DNA of 64,000 bases from Pinus tabuliformis. Lineage: Eukaryota; Streptophyta; Pinopsida; Pinales; Pinaceae. Where the stretch lies: assembly GCA_031772625.1 (NCBI GenBank), contig CM062819.1, positions 823,587,003-823,651,002 on the forward strand. The letters run 5' to 3'. The notes under the pieces were generated by a model. That model did no database searches. It saw nothing but the letters and a program-made list of their open reading frames with translations, and was not told the DNA's origin. A program made the translations under genes and the position numbers. Positions 48,401 to 59,738 of this stretch are shown here, one piece after another. Each line of letters opens with the position of its first letter. The stretch's first letter is position 1.

Positions 48401-49217
48401 AATCAAATGTTGTTTTAAAAAATTAGAAGGTTAAAATAAGAAAATCTAGAGAATATATAACCTTTTTTTCATGGGAAAAAACCGTACTTCCATTCATGAG
48501 AGAAAGAAATACATTTGCATATACACATTCACATGTGCATTCATCAAGATGTTTCCCAAATATTGAAGTGGCATGCATCAAAACAAAATATATCAAGATA
48601 AATCTGAAATAGTGCTTACATTGTCTGTACACAATATAAATAGAGTAAAACCTACTGAGTTGTTGTCAAATAGTAAAATAGATAACAGTCACAAAAATAT
48701 TACATGATATATACAATAAAAAAACTGTTGCAGAGTAGCCAAAACGTATGTATGTAAGATGTCAATATCACATTAAACAAGAGCAATAGGAATAGGCTCG
48801 TCCATATATGGGTTGTGATAAAATTGATAATGTTCTTGGTCCACAATCTCGGTCACCTACCATAACCTCTGATCCATGAGCAAGCCTTCCTTAGAAAGCC
48901 TGTCAACTTCCATGCTCGACTCCCTGTAAACACGAATGTATGAGAATGAATTAAAGGAAATTTTCAATCTTTGAATATCCTCCAAAATATGATCCAGAGC
49001 AATGTTTCGAAATTGTTAGATCCCATTAACCCAGTTAACCACCAATAAAGAATCACCAAAGCATTGCAAATGTTCACGTCCTTTTTCTTGAGAAAAAGTA
49101 ATAAGGGATTTGGAAGATAATACTTCATCCCAATTATTTATGCCTCTACCCAGCCCCAATTTTAAATATAAGAATGTTGAGGAGATAAATGAAGCACAAA
49201 ACCTCCCATACGGTTAT
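48401..49217. repeat. array unit 5, partial (about 817 bp)
   Basis: The unit is colinear with the others until CCTCCCATAC at 49210. After that the sequence diverges completely, inside the RNase H remnant. Confidence 0.9.
48773..49215 (-). pseudogene. RNase H remnant in partial unit 5
   Basis: Same decayed domain as in the other units, cut at its N-terminal side by the array boundary at about 49217. Confidence 0.55.
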
Positions 49218-50308
49218 AATCCCCCGCCCCTACGAAGCCCTATTGAAATACCCCCAAGGAATTCTCACATCCATATTTTTAGTGAGCACAGGGCTACCAC
49301 CAGAACACACCTTAGATTAAGGGTAGCAGGAAAGAATGGTCGCTTCTTCAATAATTGTTTTTTTCAGATAGGAAGAGATGCTTTGAAAAATTTCCCTATT
49401 CCTTGCAGAGAATGTATAACCTATAAACAAAGGTGACAAAATAGAAAACAAAGTTATAGATGACAGAAATTAATGCCTCAAAAACAACCGCAAGCATCAT
49501 AGAAAGAGAATCATGACTTATAAGTAGAGAATCAAGTATTGATTCGAAAAGATATCACAATGCAGTGTGGTTAAGAATATCGTGAGAAGTAAGATACCAA
49601 GAGAAAGATGGACAAAATTGTTTCAAAATCCTAGTCAAATATTGCTTATGGAAGTAAAAGAATAAAATACCAGGATATATTAATATTGAAAGAAGATTTA
49701 GAGACACCCATGGATGTGAGAGACTCAATAAAGTTTTTAGAAGTTGAAACTATAAATAAAGTGACTTCAGCAAAAAGGGCAGAACTAAAGATTAGAATGA
49801 CATTACTAATGAAGTCTTATCAATGGAAGAGCATCCATAAATTGAGTTCAAGAAACAATTTAGCGAAAAGCCAACATGCACAGACATAGTGATGGTTGAA
49901 GTTTGATTCATCACCATTGATAAAGTCATTGATAGATAATTGAATACAAAAATACCAAATATCAACATTTTGATTCATCTATATTAGTAATAATGTAAAC
50001 CAATGATTAAGAAGGATCAACTTATCGAGCTACCACATTGGAAATCTAAATACATAAAATATAGCACATAAAAATCAACATATCAATGTTAGAAATGTTC
50101 CTACATATTAAAACACTTGAAGATTAATACATTTTGAAGTCGACAACAAAGAAGACTAAATTCAAACTCTTATCATCAGAGAGTTCGAGAAAGGATACTT
50201 TTAAGTTAGATTTATTCCTTTTTAATGTGATAATATTGTTTAGATATTTGAATATCATATGTCATCATACCCTCAACCTTATCAAATAAGTGACAATTAC
50301 AAGAATTT
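49218..50308. other. unassigned stretch right of the array
   Basis: No recognised gene. A plus-strand open piece runs from the array edge to 49436 (for example IEIPPRNSHIHIFSEHRA) and another lies at 49686-49889. Neither shows a known domain. Confidence 0.4.
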
Positions 50309-50313
50309 GGTTC
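50309..50313. repeat. target-site duplication of the solo LTR, left
   Basis: GGTTC directly before TGTTGAG, repeated exactly at 51492-51496. Confidence 0.8.
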
Positions 50314-51491
50314 TGTTGAGATTGCAACAAGATGATGGAGCTTAGTGAAAAGAGTCGCCTTCACTAAGTGGGCCCGCAGGCTAATTTTGGCGCAAGTCTA
50401 TTTTTAGACATATGGATCATGTCTATGGATTGCAGGTTGCTGTTTATGGATGATTGGTCAAGTTGGGAAAAATAGATGGACTTCTATTTTTGGTCACAGT
50501 GTGAGTGATCACAGTGTGAGTGATCAAAGTCTATTTTTAGACTGGCTGTCAAAAATAGAAAAGTCAAATATTATTATCTCATAATAATATTTGGACTATA
50601 AACTTGATCTTATTCTCTTGGAGCACTTCAGTTTGAGCTACAGAGGTGGCACATGCAGCTGTCAGAAGGAAATACGCTTTTCTTATGAGTCAGTTGAGTT
50701 GTTGCATGCATGACTTCAGTTAGAACTCAATCAGTTGAGTTTGGTGGAGTTGATTGTGGAGTTGATGGAGTTGTGTTCAGTTTAGCTTTGTTAAACTGGT
50801 TGTATTTAGTCTAACTGGCAAATAGACTAGAGATGAGTTGGGTGAATTAGTTATTAATTAATTCACAAGTTATTAACTCATAATACAACTAATGAATACA
50901 TCAGTTAACTCAGTTGCATGTCAGTGCATGTTCAGTTCAACAGGGACAGGTGGTAGAGAATCAGATTGCTATCAGTTGTGACTATAGTTGTGCACCAGAT
51001 CTTGCACAATCAAGGGATTGAGTATGCCAATGAGTTTGCTCACGTATTTGCCCACATTATAGCTTGTGCTCACGTCCAACAAAGAGTGAGTGACTATTTT
51101 GCAGGTGAAAAACGAGTTTGGTGAGCCATTCTCATCAGTTCTTGAGCAGGTATTGAGCAGTGGAGGCAGGCAAGCAGTGGAAGAGATTTGGAGATCAAAT
51201 CTGAGCTGTATTGTGTGTAACAGAGGTGGAGATACTTGTGAGAAGTATTATGCTGTGTAATGTTACATGACTCAATCATTAATATACAGATAGTTGGGGT
51301 TTTTAGCGAGATGCTTTCCCCGGGATACATACTGTGTTAATGTGTGAATGCTCTTGATGTTTTATTGTTATTGATGCTGCTATATTGATGATCAACGTAG
51401 AGGAGCTTATGTATTGTGTATGTATTCCGCAATAGTACATGATCAGGATAATCTCTGTTGAATATGTGTTAAATTATTCAAAATTTCTACA
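50314..51491. mobile_element. solo LTR (1178 bp)
   Basis: The block begins TGTTGAGATTGC, ends AATTTCTACA, and is flanked by perfect GGTTC duplications, so both the TG...CA termini and the 5-bp target duplication are present. No internal region or second LTR adjoins it, which is the mark of a solo LTR left by recombination between the two LTRs. The TGTTG start suggests a Ty1/copia type, but no coding sequence is available to confirm this. Inside are tandem words (GTGAGTGATCACAGTGTGAG near 50503) and repeated AGTTGAGTTG/TTAACTCA phrases. Confidence 0.75.
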
Positions 51492-51496
51492 GGTTC
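51492..51496. repeat. target-site duplication of the solo LTR, right
   Basis: GGTTC, identical to 50309-50313. Confidence 0.8.
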
Positions 51497-51954
51497 ATTA
51501 TATCAAAATAAGTTTTTCTTACCTATGCTTTCAGGGTAGAGCATTTTTAAGTAGGAGAAGATCATAATATACATAAGATATATTAGATCTATCATCATAA
51601 TGTCATAAATAAATATAATGTCACAATAGTCATATGTTAATTATTGTGTAATGTAGTCATTAATACATAATAATGATAAGACACACCCTTTATCAATGAC
51701 ATGATTTATCACCTCTATATGGATTTATACACATGCTCATTGCATCTTAAGAACATGTTAACTAACAATCAATACTAATTATTTACCCCATAAAAAATAT
51801 ATGGATTCATCTTTATTATAATGGATTCTCATTTATAGCGACCAATAAGTTCACTCCAATGAGGCAAAAGCAAGGGGCATGACTTATCACTATTAATGTT
51901 ACATGAGAATTGTCTTATGACTATTATTACATGACATTTATTTATCACATTGTG

Positions 51955-52003
<49 letters not shown>

Positions 52004-52582
52004 TTAAGTATATTCCAGTGCCAAATAAAACTTTCACAGTGGCTTTTAAGGTAGCCCTGACTTTATATTACAACATTCCCAACAACAATTAGTAACGACA
52101 ATAGGAAATATTAATTAAGATTTTTCATGTTGAATGATGCATGACCCTTGTAAGTATATAGGAGAGTAAGCTAGTGAGACATAAAATAACAAGTTATTTA
52201 ATTTCGTAAGTCGAGTTTTTAAAATCATTTTTTGAAAAAAAATCAATGTATTATGTATACTTGTGGAGTCATTGAGCTTTTAGGAATGGGGGATTGAGGT
52301 TTTACTCTCGAAAATATTTTATGCATCTCTAGGGGTTGTCCATGCTTTTAATATGACATTCATATGAGCTTCTTCTTTCTCCACATACGTTATGGGTGAA
52401 TTTTTTAATAGTTATCTTATGTAAATTTTAATTCCTATGTTGCGTAAAAGTGAGGCATCATCAAGCATATACTTACCCGACCATAATCTCTTTTGTAGGG
52501 TTCCTTTCTCCTTATTTCCAATAGACCATTCCACAAGGCAATGCTGGAATAGGTGCATAATCAAGGTTTGAAATAAAAACAT
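51497..52582. other. unassigned AT-rich stretch
   Basis: No supported gene. The part near 51560-51620 (ATATTAGATCTATCATCATA) resembles a motif found in each 3.95-kb unit (near 35365), suggesting distant shared ancestry. Confidence 0.4.
51957..51998. repeat. (TA)n microsatellite
   Basis: About 21 TA units. A short inverted repeat, TTATCACA/TGTGATAA, lies immediately to its left. Confidence 0.9.
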
Positions 52583-52606
52583 TTATATATATATATATAT
52601 ATATAT
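52583..52606. repeat. (TA)n microsatellite
   Basis: About 12 TA units. It sits at the proposed 3' end of the minus-strand LINE-like relic that follows. Confidence 0.85.
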
Positions 52607-53640
52607 AGAAGGCAATATATTTCATTAATAAAAACAAGATTTACATTAGGACTACAAGCCCAAGCATGCCCATAACCAGAGTGTGGGAAACATCAACCAT
52701 CATCACTTTCCATACCCGTAAACATATCCAGAGAAAACCCCAACAAGAAATACATTTAGTTAAAACATCAATCATCCTCACAGCCAAAGCCCACCACCAT
52801 CTCAGACAAAGAGAAACATATTAGGAAAGACAACCATTTCCTTCCAAAAAACAAAAGGAAAATGACCGTATAGTTATAGAAACCTAGCTTCGGGCATAAA
52901 AATGCTTGCAATCCCACCAAAGGTCAACATAGAAATTGACAATGCCCAATTTCCTACACCAAAGCATTGCAAAAACAAACAACCAGAAAAGGAACGAGGA
53001 GCCAATATACCAGACCAACTATAAAGAATGACATACATATAAAGAGACTACGACAAATGTACTGCAAATATCTGATCATGTTAAACAAGTGTGCTCCCAT
53101 AAAACACACCCAATTCGTCCATCTTGCTCTAGATATTCCAATAAATGAGAGCCATAAAAACATTAACAACCTCATAACCAGTTTAACGAAAGAAATCCAA
53201 AATTGTGATGTTATGTTTTAGTCCTAATTAGACGTGATAAACGTAAGGTCTGGAGTACCATCAATTGGTGTACTGGTTAGGTCTCCAGGAGGGTCAAGAC
53301 AATTCCCTAAGGCAAAATTTGACACTACATAGTTCTCCACACGACTCAAGTGAGAATCAATATCATTGGAGCATAACCAAATATTCTGTAAATGCGCTTA
53401 ATGTCTTCCAGTCCTGAAAAAACATTATAATTGTCGACTTGCTTGTCCTTGAATACCAGACGTAACAAAGTATCCATTTGTTGGTGCATAGATAGAGAAT
53501 GCAAGAAATGAAATCTCCTTTTCCAAAATCTTCTTAGGTCTAGAACCCATCTCAGACCATCTACTCCAATTTCTGAGTCAGAATGATAGGGATGATCCCC
53601 AAACTCTTGTGATTCCAACAACAAAATCTCCCTATGCGCT
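52607..53640 (-). mobile_element. possible LINE 3' end relic
   Basis: The minus strand ends in TTTTTATTAATGAAATATAT and then a TA microsatellite, much like the 3' ends of plant LINEs. Upstream on the same strand are decayed open pieces (52954-53175, 53346-53624) with hydrophobic, Trp- and Cys-containing composition but no clear motif. The assignment rests mainly on the 3' tail and is tentative. Confidence 0.3.
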
Positions 53641-54493
53641 TCAAGGGGGATTGAATCAAAATAATAAGCCGCTGAATCCTAGGAGAATGTGTGACTACTT
53701 TTAATCGTTACATGACCAACACCACCTCTTCTCCATTCACTGAGGAGGAAGCATGGTAGCTAGAACAAGAGAACAACACAAAAGAAGTGGCAAGCTATGG
53801 GATAAAAAACCTTTTTTCCCCTAATGTTATATGGATGAGATAATGTTATTGGAGTGACTACAAACTATAGTGAGTTTGATGAGGTGGAGGACATTAGAGA
53901 GTGGAATCTTGAGACAAGATTTATCTTCTCCATCAACTAGCTTTCTTCCTATATTGTACAACCCTATTGCAGCTCAGGGGTCCATGGGGAAGAAGAGTAC
54001 TCAAGGAGTAGGTTAGAAGGTCAACCGACGAGTCAACGATGTTCGGTCAGGGATGATAAATCCTTCACACTGGTACGTGGATAGCCATAAGGGAGTGCAA
54101 GAATCAACAAAGTTGAGTCGATTCTCCATCCTTTCGATGAATGGTACTTTGGATTACATAAATTTTCACTACATGTTTATTGTATTGTGTAAAATTATAT
54201 AATGGAATTATGGATGAATTGACCTTGAAGTGTTATGTGTTTTGCATATTGATGTGATTTATTATGTGATTCGCTTATAGTTTTTGTTTATGGATAAATG
54301 ATTGTCAAACATAAATTCTTAATTTGTCTCATTCCTAAAATACAGTGTCTTAGAATTGTCTCTCTCTACTTCATTGAAATATATATATAGTGCCTTGTAT
54401 TCCTTAATTGCTTACTTACCCATGTTCCATGTGGTTAATATAATTAAACAAAGACAAATTGTGGGTAAATGGCATTATAGGTGGTCCTTACAC
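53641..54493. other. unassigned stretch, possible LTR before the PBS-like site
   Basis: No gene recognised. If the primer-binding-like site at 54494 is real, an LTR should end at CTTACA (54492). TGTACAACCC at about 53956 is one candidate start, but this is not well supported. Confidence 0.3.
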
Positions 54494-54507
54494 TTGGTAC
54501 CAGAGCC
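54494..54507 (+). other. possible tRNA-iMet primer-binding site
   Basis: TTGGTACCAGAGCC differs by one base from the usual TTGGTATCAGAGCC. It follows CTTACA, an LTR-like end. It probably marks a decayed plus-strand LTR retrotransposon. Confidence 0.4.
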
Positions 54508-55366
54508 TTGTTCACACTTGGGCATACCTCTTGACTATGCCCATAATTTGAAGTCATTGATGTGATATCTATCGCTCTTGGAAAATTTGCTCTTAGAGAA
54601 CATAAGGTCCACGAGGAATCTTCAACATTTGCGGAATTAGACCCCGCATGTGTGTATTGCAAAGGCTTTTGGATCTTCTTCTGGATTACTCAGATAATAA
54701 TAACAATAACAACAATATTGGTTGCTTGATTCCAAAATTGAGTACAAGTTTTCAGCAATAGTCTGCTTGGCTATGGTCTGAATTAAATCTTAAATATTCC
54801 AAGGATCACTGGAACAATGTGTCGGTCAATGCTCATACATTCACAATTGTTTGAGCTTTCTTTTTGTTAAACATCGCCCATAGTTTAAAAAAAATATCAT
54901 ACAACTTGTATTATTACTTTAATCACATATTTTATCAAATAGTTTAAATGAATCAATTAAGGGACTTGTCTTCCATTAAAACCGAAAAGAAGAACCATAA
55001 ATCCTTGGTTCTCTCCTTATGTCCATGGAACCATCCTACCCAACTAAATTACTTCAGAATAAAATATTATCCTATACCAATGTTCTCTAAACTAGAGATG
55101 AATCTGTATGAAACAAATCTAGTTTATTTTATTTAATAAGATCATATATAAACAAATAAAACACTACAAAGAAAAAGTATAGGTGACTCTAAGCATTCTT
55201 CATAGATAGAATAAACCTAATCAGCTTTTTTCAATGTATTCATTCTCAAATTAAATGAAGTCATCACTACCACCTTCATCGTCTTCGTCGAGACCACCGA
55301 CAATACCTTCATTGACCACAAATTTTTAGGTAATTCACCCTAGGCCTTGAGCCATACTGCCTCGTA
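54508..55366. other. unassigned stretch between two PBS-like sites
   Basis: No gene recognised. The segment at about 55260-55340 reads on the minus strand as an acidic peptide (VGGLDEDDEGGSDD) without known domain. Confidence 0.35.
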
Positions 55367-55380
55367 GTGTTTTGATACCA
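55367..55380 (-). other. possible tRNA-iMet primer-binding site
   Basis: The minus strand reads TGGTATCAAAACAC after CACAA, resembling a decayed TGGTATCAGAGC site. It would belong to a minus-strand element whose LTR lies to the right. Confidence 0.35.
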
Positions 55381-56573
55381 TTGTGAAACAAATTTCGTTG
55401 TTTAATTTGTGTGCAAATAAAGGATTAATCTAGCATGGTTTTGATAAAGATCATTTGCACTCCAATTAGTTGGAAAGGTTATTGCGTCTTCCTTTTGTTT
55501 TGTACGCCAAAATTATGACCCATCACTCGTTAATATGCTATGAAATTATGTCTAAGGTTAAATTTGTTTTTCTTGCATTACACCTATCCTTTCAAGTTAT
55601 GAAGTAGGTATTGTGGCTGATTCTATGGAGATATTACTTGGAAGGCATATGAAACAATCTTTAATGGTTTATATTGGTAAGGTCCTCTGGTCTAAAAGAA
55701 ACTACATCAAGAAATTATACTTTTTTTCCATTCGAGTGCTGAAGGAGATTTTACAATAACAAAATATCAAGCTTCCATTTAGCATCACCAATGTATGTAA
55801 TGAGCTCATCGAAATTACATCCTTCTCAATTAAGAAATTGCAAGGGAATGAGAATGGTTCATAAGCACATGTTTATGTATCAGTATATTTGCTCAACGAG
55901 TCTCATCTATAATTATTATGGACCACTCAAATGATATGTGGAAATAAGTAGAACTGCCTTCTGAAAGTTTGCTCATAATCCTGATGAATTTCTTGATATA
56001 CAAGTTCAAAATAAAATGAACACCATTATTTTTGGGCAATCGTCCTCGAAAAAATCGAATTCGGAAAAACCAGTGCAACATATATAGGGTTTGTATTATT
56101 AAGAAGATTTTTTAATACAACTAGGGTTCCAAATCTGGCTCACCCAACAGAGAATAAACCCGATAGTTGTACCTCTATCCAGAGACAGATGAACAAACCC
56201 CACAGGTGACTGCACTGTTCCCAGTGCTGGGTAGCGATGGATGCTCCAAGCTCTGTGCTGGAACTGCGTCACCTCCTCTAGGAGTTGCGTCACTGCGAAA
56301 CTGTGTCATTGCGTCAGAGCTCTCCCTCTGTCACTACGACACTGCGTTAGAGCTCTCCCTTTGTAACACCACATTTATAAAAAAAAAATTGGTTTATTTC
56401 AAGTAGCCTGCAAGACTAGTATGGCAAGAAGAAAAACATGAATTTATTCCTCAAAAGTTGTTGACCCCAAGACTAAAATATCATGGTGTCTTTTCCCAAT
56501 AGTGTTGTATTCCCATATTTTGTTTACTCCATAGTTGACCATTTGTTCTCCCAAGAAGTCACTGACAACAATA
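55381..56573. other. unassigned stretch with GC-rich island
   Basis: No supported gene. The part at 56150-56370 is unusually GC-rich for the region. It contains repeated CTGCGT(C/T)AGAGCTCTCCCT phrases (near 56312 and 56342). Confidence 0.4.
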
Positions 56574-56693
56574 AAGGTCAATATGCAGAGTAACAACCTT
56601 AATACTAGTGCTAAAGGACCTTGGCAGCTCATGAAGGTCAATATGTAGAGTAACAACCTTAATACTAGTGCTAAAGGAGCATGACAACTCATA
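56574..56693. repeat. 60-bp tandem duplication
   Basis: AAGGTCAATATG-AGAGTAACAACC and the following bases occur at 56574 and 56634. The repeat makes the overlapping minus-strand ORF appear repetitive. Confidence 0.85.
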
Positions 56694-57271
56694 AATGTGA
56701 AAAATATATAAATATTCAAATTTGAGTGTCTAGGGGTATTGGGACCAAACCTTATTGAATTAGTTAGACCATTTAGAGTTGAAGGTTTTTTTGTTTTTGT
56801 TTTTGTTTTTAAATCCACTTTGTGCCCAATTCTAATATGAGGAAAACATTGGGACAGTGTATAAAATGGACACATTTTGCGGATGCATTAAATGTAATAA
56901 ATTCCCCTTTTACTGGTTGGCCAACATGTGGCACAGATGTGTGGTCTAAATCTTACATTTCTAGAGTGACCAAATGATTTTATTGCACCCACTACATTTT
57001 CATTATGACTACTTTTCAAGCGTAGGTTAGTTTACCTTGGAAATGTGATGACAGTGGAAATTCTACTCCCAACACAAATTCATTCCAAATGTTTATGGAT
57101 ATATTAATGTTTCCCTTTGTGAATATCACATCCTCTAAAGCATACACATGGGCTCCTTTTTCATGAAGATAATTGGTTTCACAAGTCAATATTCTCCATT
57201 TTATCCTTGCAAAAAAAATGTGTTTTTTAGAATTCATGACCTTTTATGTTGGATTATGAGTGAGTAAGGTG
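56694..57271. other. unassigned non-coding stretch
   Basis: No supported gene. It contains a TTTTTGTTTTTGTTTT run near 56786-56810. Confidence 0.45.
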
Positions 57272-57441
57272 ATTGTAAACTGGGGGGACACTATGAAAGC
57301 ATAAGATTGAAATCAAAATGTATATGAAAAGTTATGTATGTCCATTGATTATTGCTATTGTAAATTGGGGGGGGGACACTGTGAAAGCATAAGATTGAAA
57401 TCAAAATGTATATGGCAAGTTATGTATCTCCATTGATTATT
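57272..57441. repeat. 85-bp tandem duplication
   Basis: ATTGTAAA-TGGGGGG-GACACT and the following AAGCATAAGATTGAAATCAA block occur at 57272 and 57357. The second copy has a longer G run. Confidence 0.85.
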
Positions 57442-57727
57442 GATATTGCCTAACAAATGTCAATAATCATGGAGTTGTCTTGAATGTGCGAAATGCACAG
57501 GTGTAGGATAAATTGAAACAATTTGGAAAGTGCAGCCCACCCCAAAAGAAATATATTGGTTATTTCCTCTAAATATTGCTCAATAGAAATCAATTATTGA
57601 CCATTGCTTTATATTATTTTTATAAAAATTGATAATTTCATCTATTTTTTATGCAATTGCATACTCTTGAAAGAAATGTTTAAGATATGAGATTATTCAT
57701 GGTTATCATTTATAATGACCAAAAAAT

Positions 57728-57755
57728 TGTGTAAGTATATATATATACTTACACA
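57728..57755. repeat. 28-bp perfect palindrome
   Basis: The left arm TGTGTAAGTATATA is followed directly by its exact reverse complement. A partial second copy of the left half, TGTGTAAGTATATATATAT, occurs at about 57778-57800. Confidence 0.9.
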
Positions 57756-57800
57756 TTGGTTTTCTAGACAAGGGGATTTGTGTAAGTATATATATATATT

Positions 57801-58570
57801 TAATCTTTCTTACCCATTAGTTTTTATAAGGAGATTGAAGTGGGGAGAGATATTGTGGTAGGATTTTCAAAGGTTTCCAAATGTTGTCATTTTTTTTGAA
57901 GGAAAATAAATTGATTGGATATTGGTATGGACAGGTTTTGTGGAAGGATTTTTAAGTTTATCCACCCTAATTTTTTTTACACAAGGAAACAAATTTGATT
58001 GAATGCCAATTTGTGGTGACATTTGTAGCGTTTGAAGGTGATGTTTAGAACCTAGATTTGAAAGACAATAATTTTTGCATGCATTAAATCCATTAGAGTT
58101 GTCATCACTATGAGCATAATTTATTAAAAGAGTGCGAGCTAAATTATACTTCTAAAATTTTCAGGATTGTTGTGCATTCCTTGAAGATATATTGGCAGCA
58201 CCTTTGATGTAGGAAATCTTATTGATACGTTATAAGTATTGTTCGCTAAGTGGACCTTGAATGATTGAAGGCTCAAATAACTCAATGAATGTGATTTTGA
58301 AATCACCATTGTAAGTACTCGTTCACTCAATGACCTTTGAATGTAAGAGAAAATGTGACTAAAATACCTCAATGAATATGAATTTCAGATTAAGTTATTG
58401 AAGGGAACGAAAACAAAGTTGTGAATACATGATAATACACAAGAAGAAATGTAATTATTATATGTTTATGTAAGAATAATTTTACTCAAAATAGTAAGGA
58501 TGGAAATGTGGAATAGCATACCAAGTTTGTAAATGTCATACTTGCATACACTACTTGTAAGGCTTCACAT
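57801..58570. other. unassigned AT-rich stretch
   Basis: No supported gene. Two diverged phrases with GTAAGTA-T-GTTC-CT-A and ACCTTGAATG (58230-58270 and 58310-58345) suggest an old local duplication. Confidence 0.4.
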
Positions 58571-58572
58571 TA

Positions 58573-59081
58573 GGGGATTTTTGAGGTCTAAAATGGGCCT
58601 CCTAAGAAAAATGTACAACCAAAATAAACTTTATAAGAACCAATAGGATTCAAGATGATCATGTCAACCATGGGGGATGATTCACCATTTTTTGAATAAA
58701 AAAGTACAAAGATTAAAAAATAATAAAATAATAAAACTACCTTTTCAACTTGTATTTTCCGTTGATCTTCCTAAGTTTTTTTACTCAAATTTCGATCGAG
58801 AGTACTCATTGGATGCCAAATTTATTTCCTCATCCAAGGAGTACCCATGTTGCATACTTTCGATGGACCTTACTACACAAAAAATGATAAATACATGAAA
58901 AACGTGATCCGCTCGAAATTTGAGTAAACCCATACAAAGATAAGTTGAAAATACGTGTTGAAAAAATAGTTTTGTCTTTTTCCCCTCTAAAATTTGATGA
59001 TGTAATACAATCTTATTTTATTATTTCCACTATTATTTTATAATTTCTTTAGGAGGCCCATTTTAGACCTCAAAAATCCCC
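58573..59081. mobile_element. MITE-like element with TA target duplication
   Basis: The element begins GGGGATTTTTGAGGTCTAAA and ends with the exact reverse complement; the terminal inverted repeats are 33 bp perfect, then one indel. It is flanked by TA on both sides (58571-58572 and 59082-59083), as for Tc1/mariner-type insertions. Subterminal inverted segments also occur: ACTCAAATTTCGATCGAG near 58783 pairs with CTCGAAATTTGAGT near 58913, so much of the 509 bp could fold back. It has no transposase. The plus-strand open frame at 58677-58898 spans the internal inverted repeats and is not considered a gene. Confidence 0.8.
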
Positions 59082-59083
59082 TA

Positions 59084-59679
59084 ATGGAGTTGTCGAGATA
59101 GTTATGAAGGAGGTAGTTTGGCTTAATGGAGTGCTAAAGTGGATATTATATGGTAGAAATAGTAAGTTATTTCTTAAAAGAGTGTTTTAGTGCATGGAAA
59201 TTTAATTAAATATCAATGCAACCCATCACCTACAATTAAACATGTAGAGAGAGTAAATTAGGTTTCAAAGATATGTTGCAAATTACATATGACATGAAAG
59301 CAATCAAATGGGAAGGTACACTTCTTCTTAGTTGAACTCAAATAAACTAATGGCTTTCAACATCAATTAACATGAATCTTTTTGAGGCAATGTATAAGAG
59401 ATTGTAATAGTCCCGTTTGGTTGTGATGGTCTATCCAATAAAATTTTGATTAGGCCAAATATGCTCAAGGATATGTAAAAATAGGTTGCAAAATATGGAT
59501 AACATTTAAAAGAAACTCATAATTTTTTTGTAGTGTTATAGGTTTCATAAGGGGTTTGTATTTTTCGAAAATGTGCCCTTAGGCATCAAACCAAGAAAGT
59601 TTCTTTAAAGCTCAAGAATGTGTTGTCACTAAGATGCCTTTAGTTTGAGATCGAATAATGACATATACTAACCTTACCT
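59084..59679. other. unassigned stretch
   Basis: No gene recognised. The last part may be decayed integrase sequence upstream of the fragment at 59680-59738, but it could not be aligned with confidence. Confidence 0.35.
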
Positions 59680-59738
59680 TCTAATTCCAAGGTGAAAGTT
59701 TTTTTCATGTTTCATTACTAAAGAAATATGTTATTGAT
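59680..59738 (+). pseudogene. gypsy integrase C-terminal scrap
   Basis: TLPSNSKVK and, one frame over, FFHVSLLKKYVID together match the conserved -LP-x-K-HxVFHVSLLKKY motif at the C-terminus of plant Ty3/gypsy integrases. The frame changes in the middle and a TGA follows. It is only a short relic. Confidence 0.5.

Larger units (their letters stand above)
32586..49217. repeat. tandem array of a 3.95-kb unit, 4.2 copies
   Basis: The marker AAGGAACCTT followed by A/CATCAAATGT recurs at 32586, 36521, 40482, 44423 and 48401, giving unit lengths of 3935, 3961, 3941 and 3978 bp and a partial fifth copy that ends at about 49217. Units are colinear and, by eye, differ at only a few percent of positions, with small private indels. 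Each unit carries a minus-strand RNase H remnant, an internal 120-bp repeat, and otherwise non-coding AT-rich DNA. The same short ORFs recur in several copies simply because the DNA is repeated. Confidence 0.95.

Noticed and set aside
32586..49217. Array as rDNA or centromeric satellite
   Set aside because: No rRNA sequence is present, and the unit is too long and low in copy for a typical satellite.
56444..56875. 143-codon minus-strand ORF with repeated FMSC...LALVLRLLL
   Set aside because: The repetition comes from the 60-bp DNA duplication, and composition otherwise looks random.
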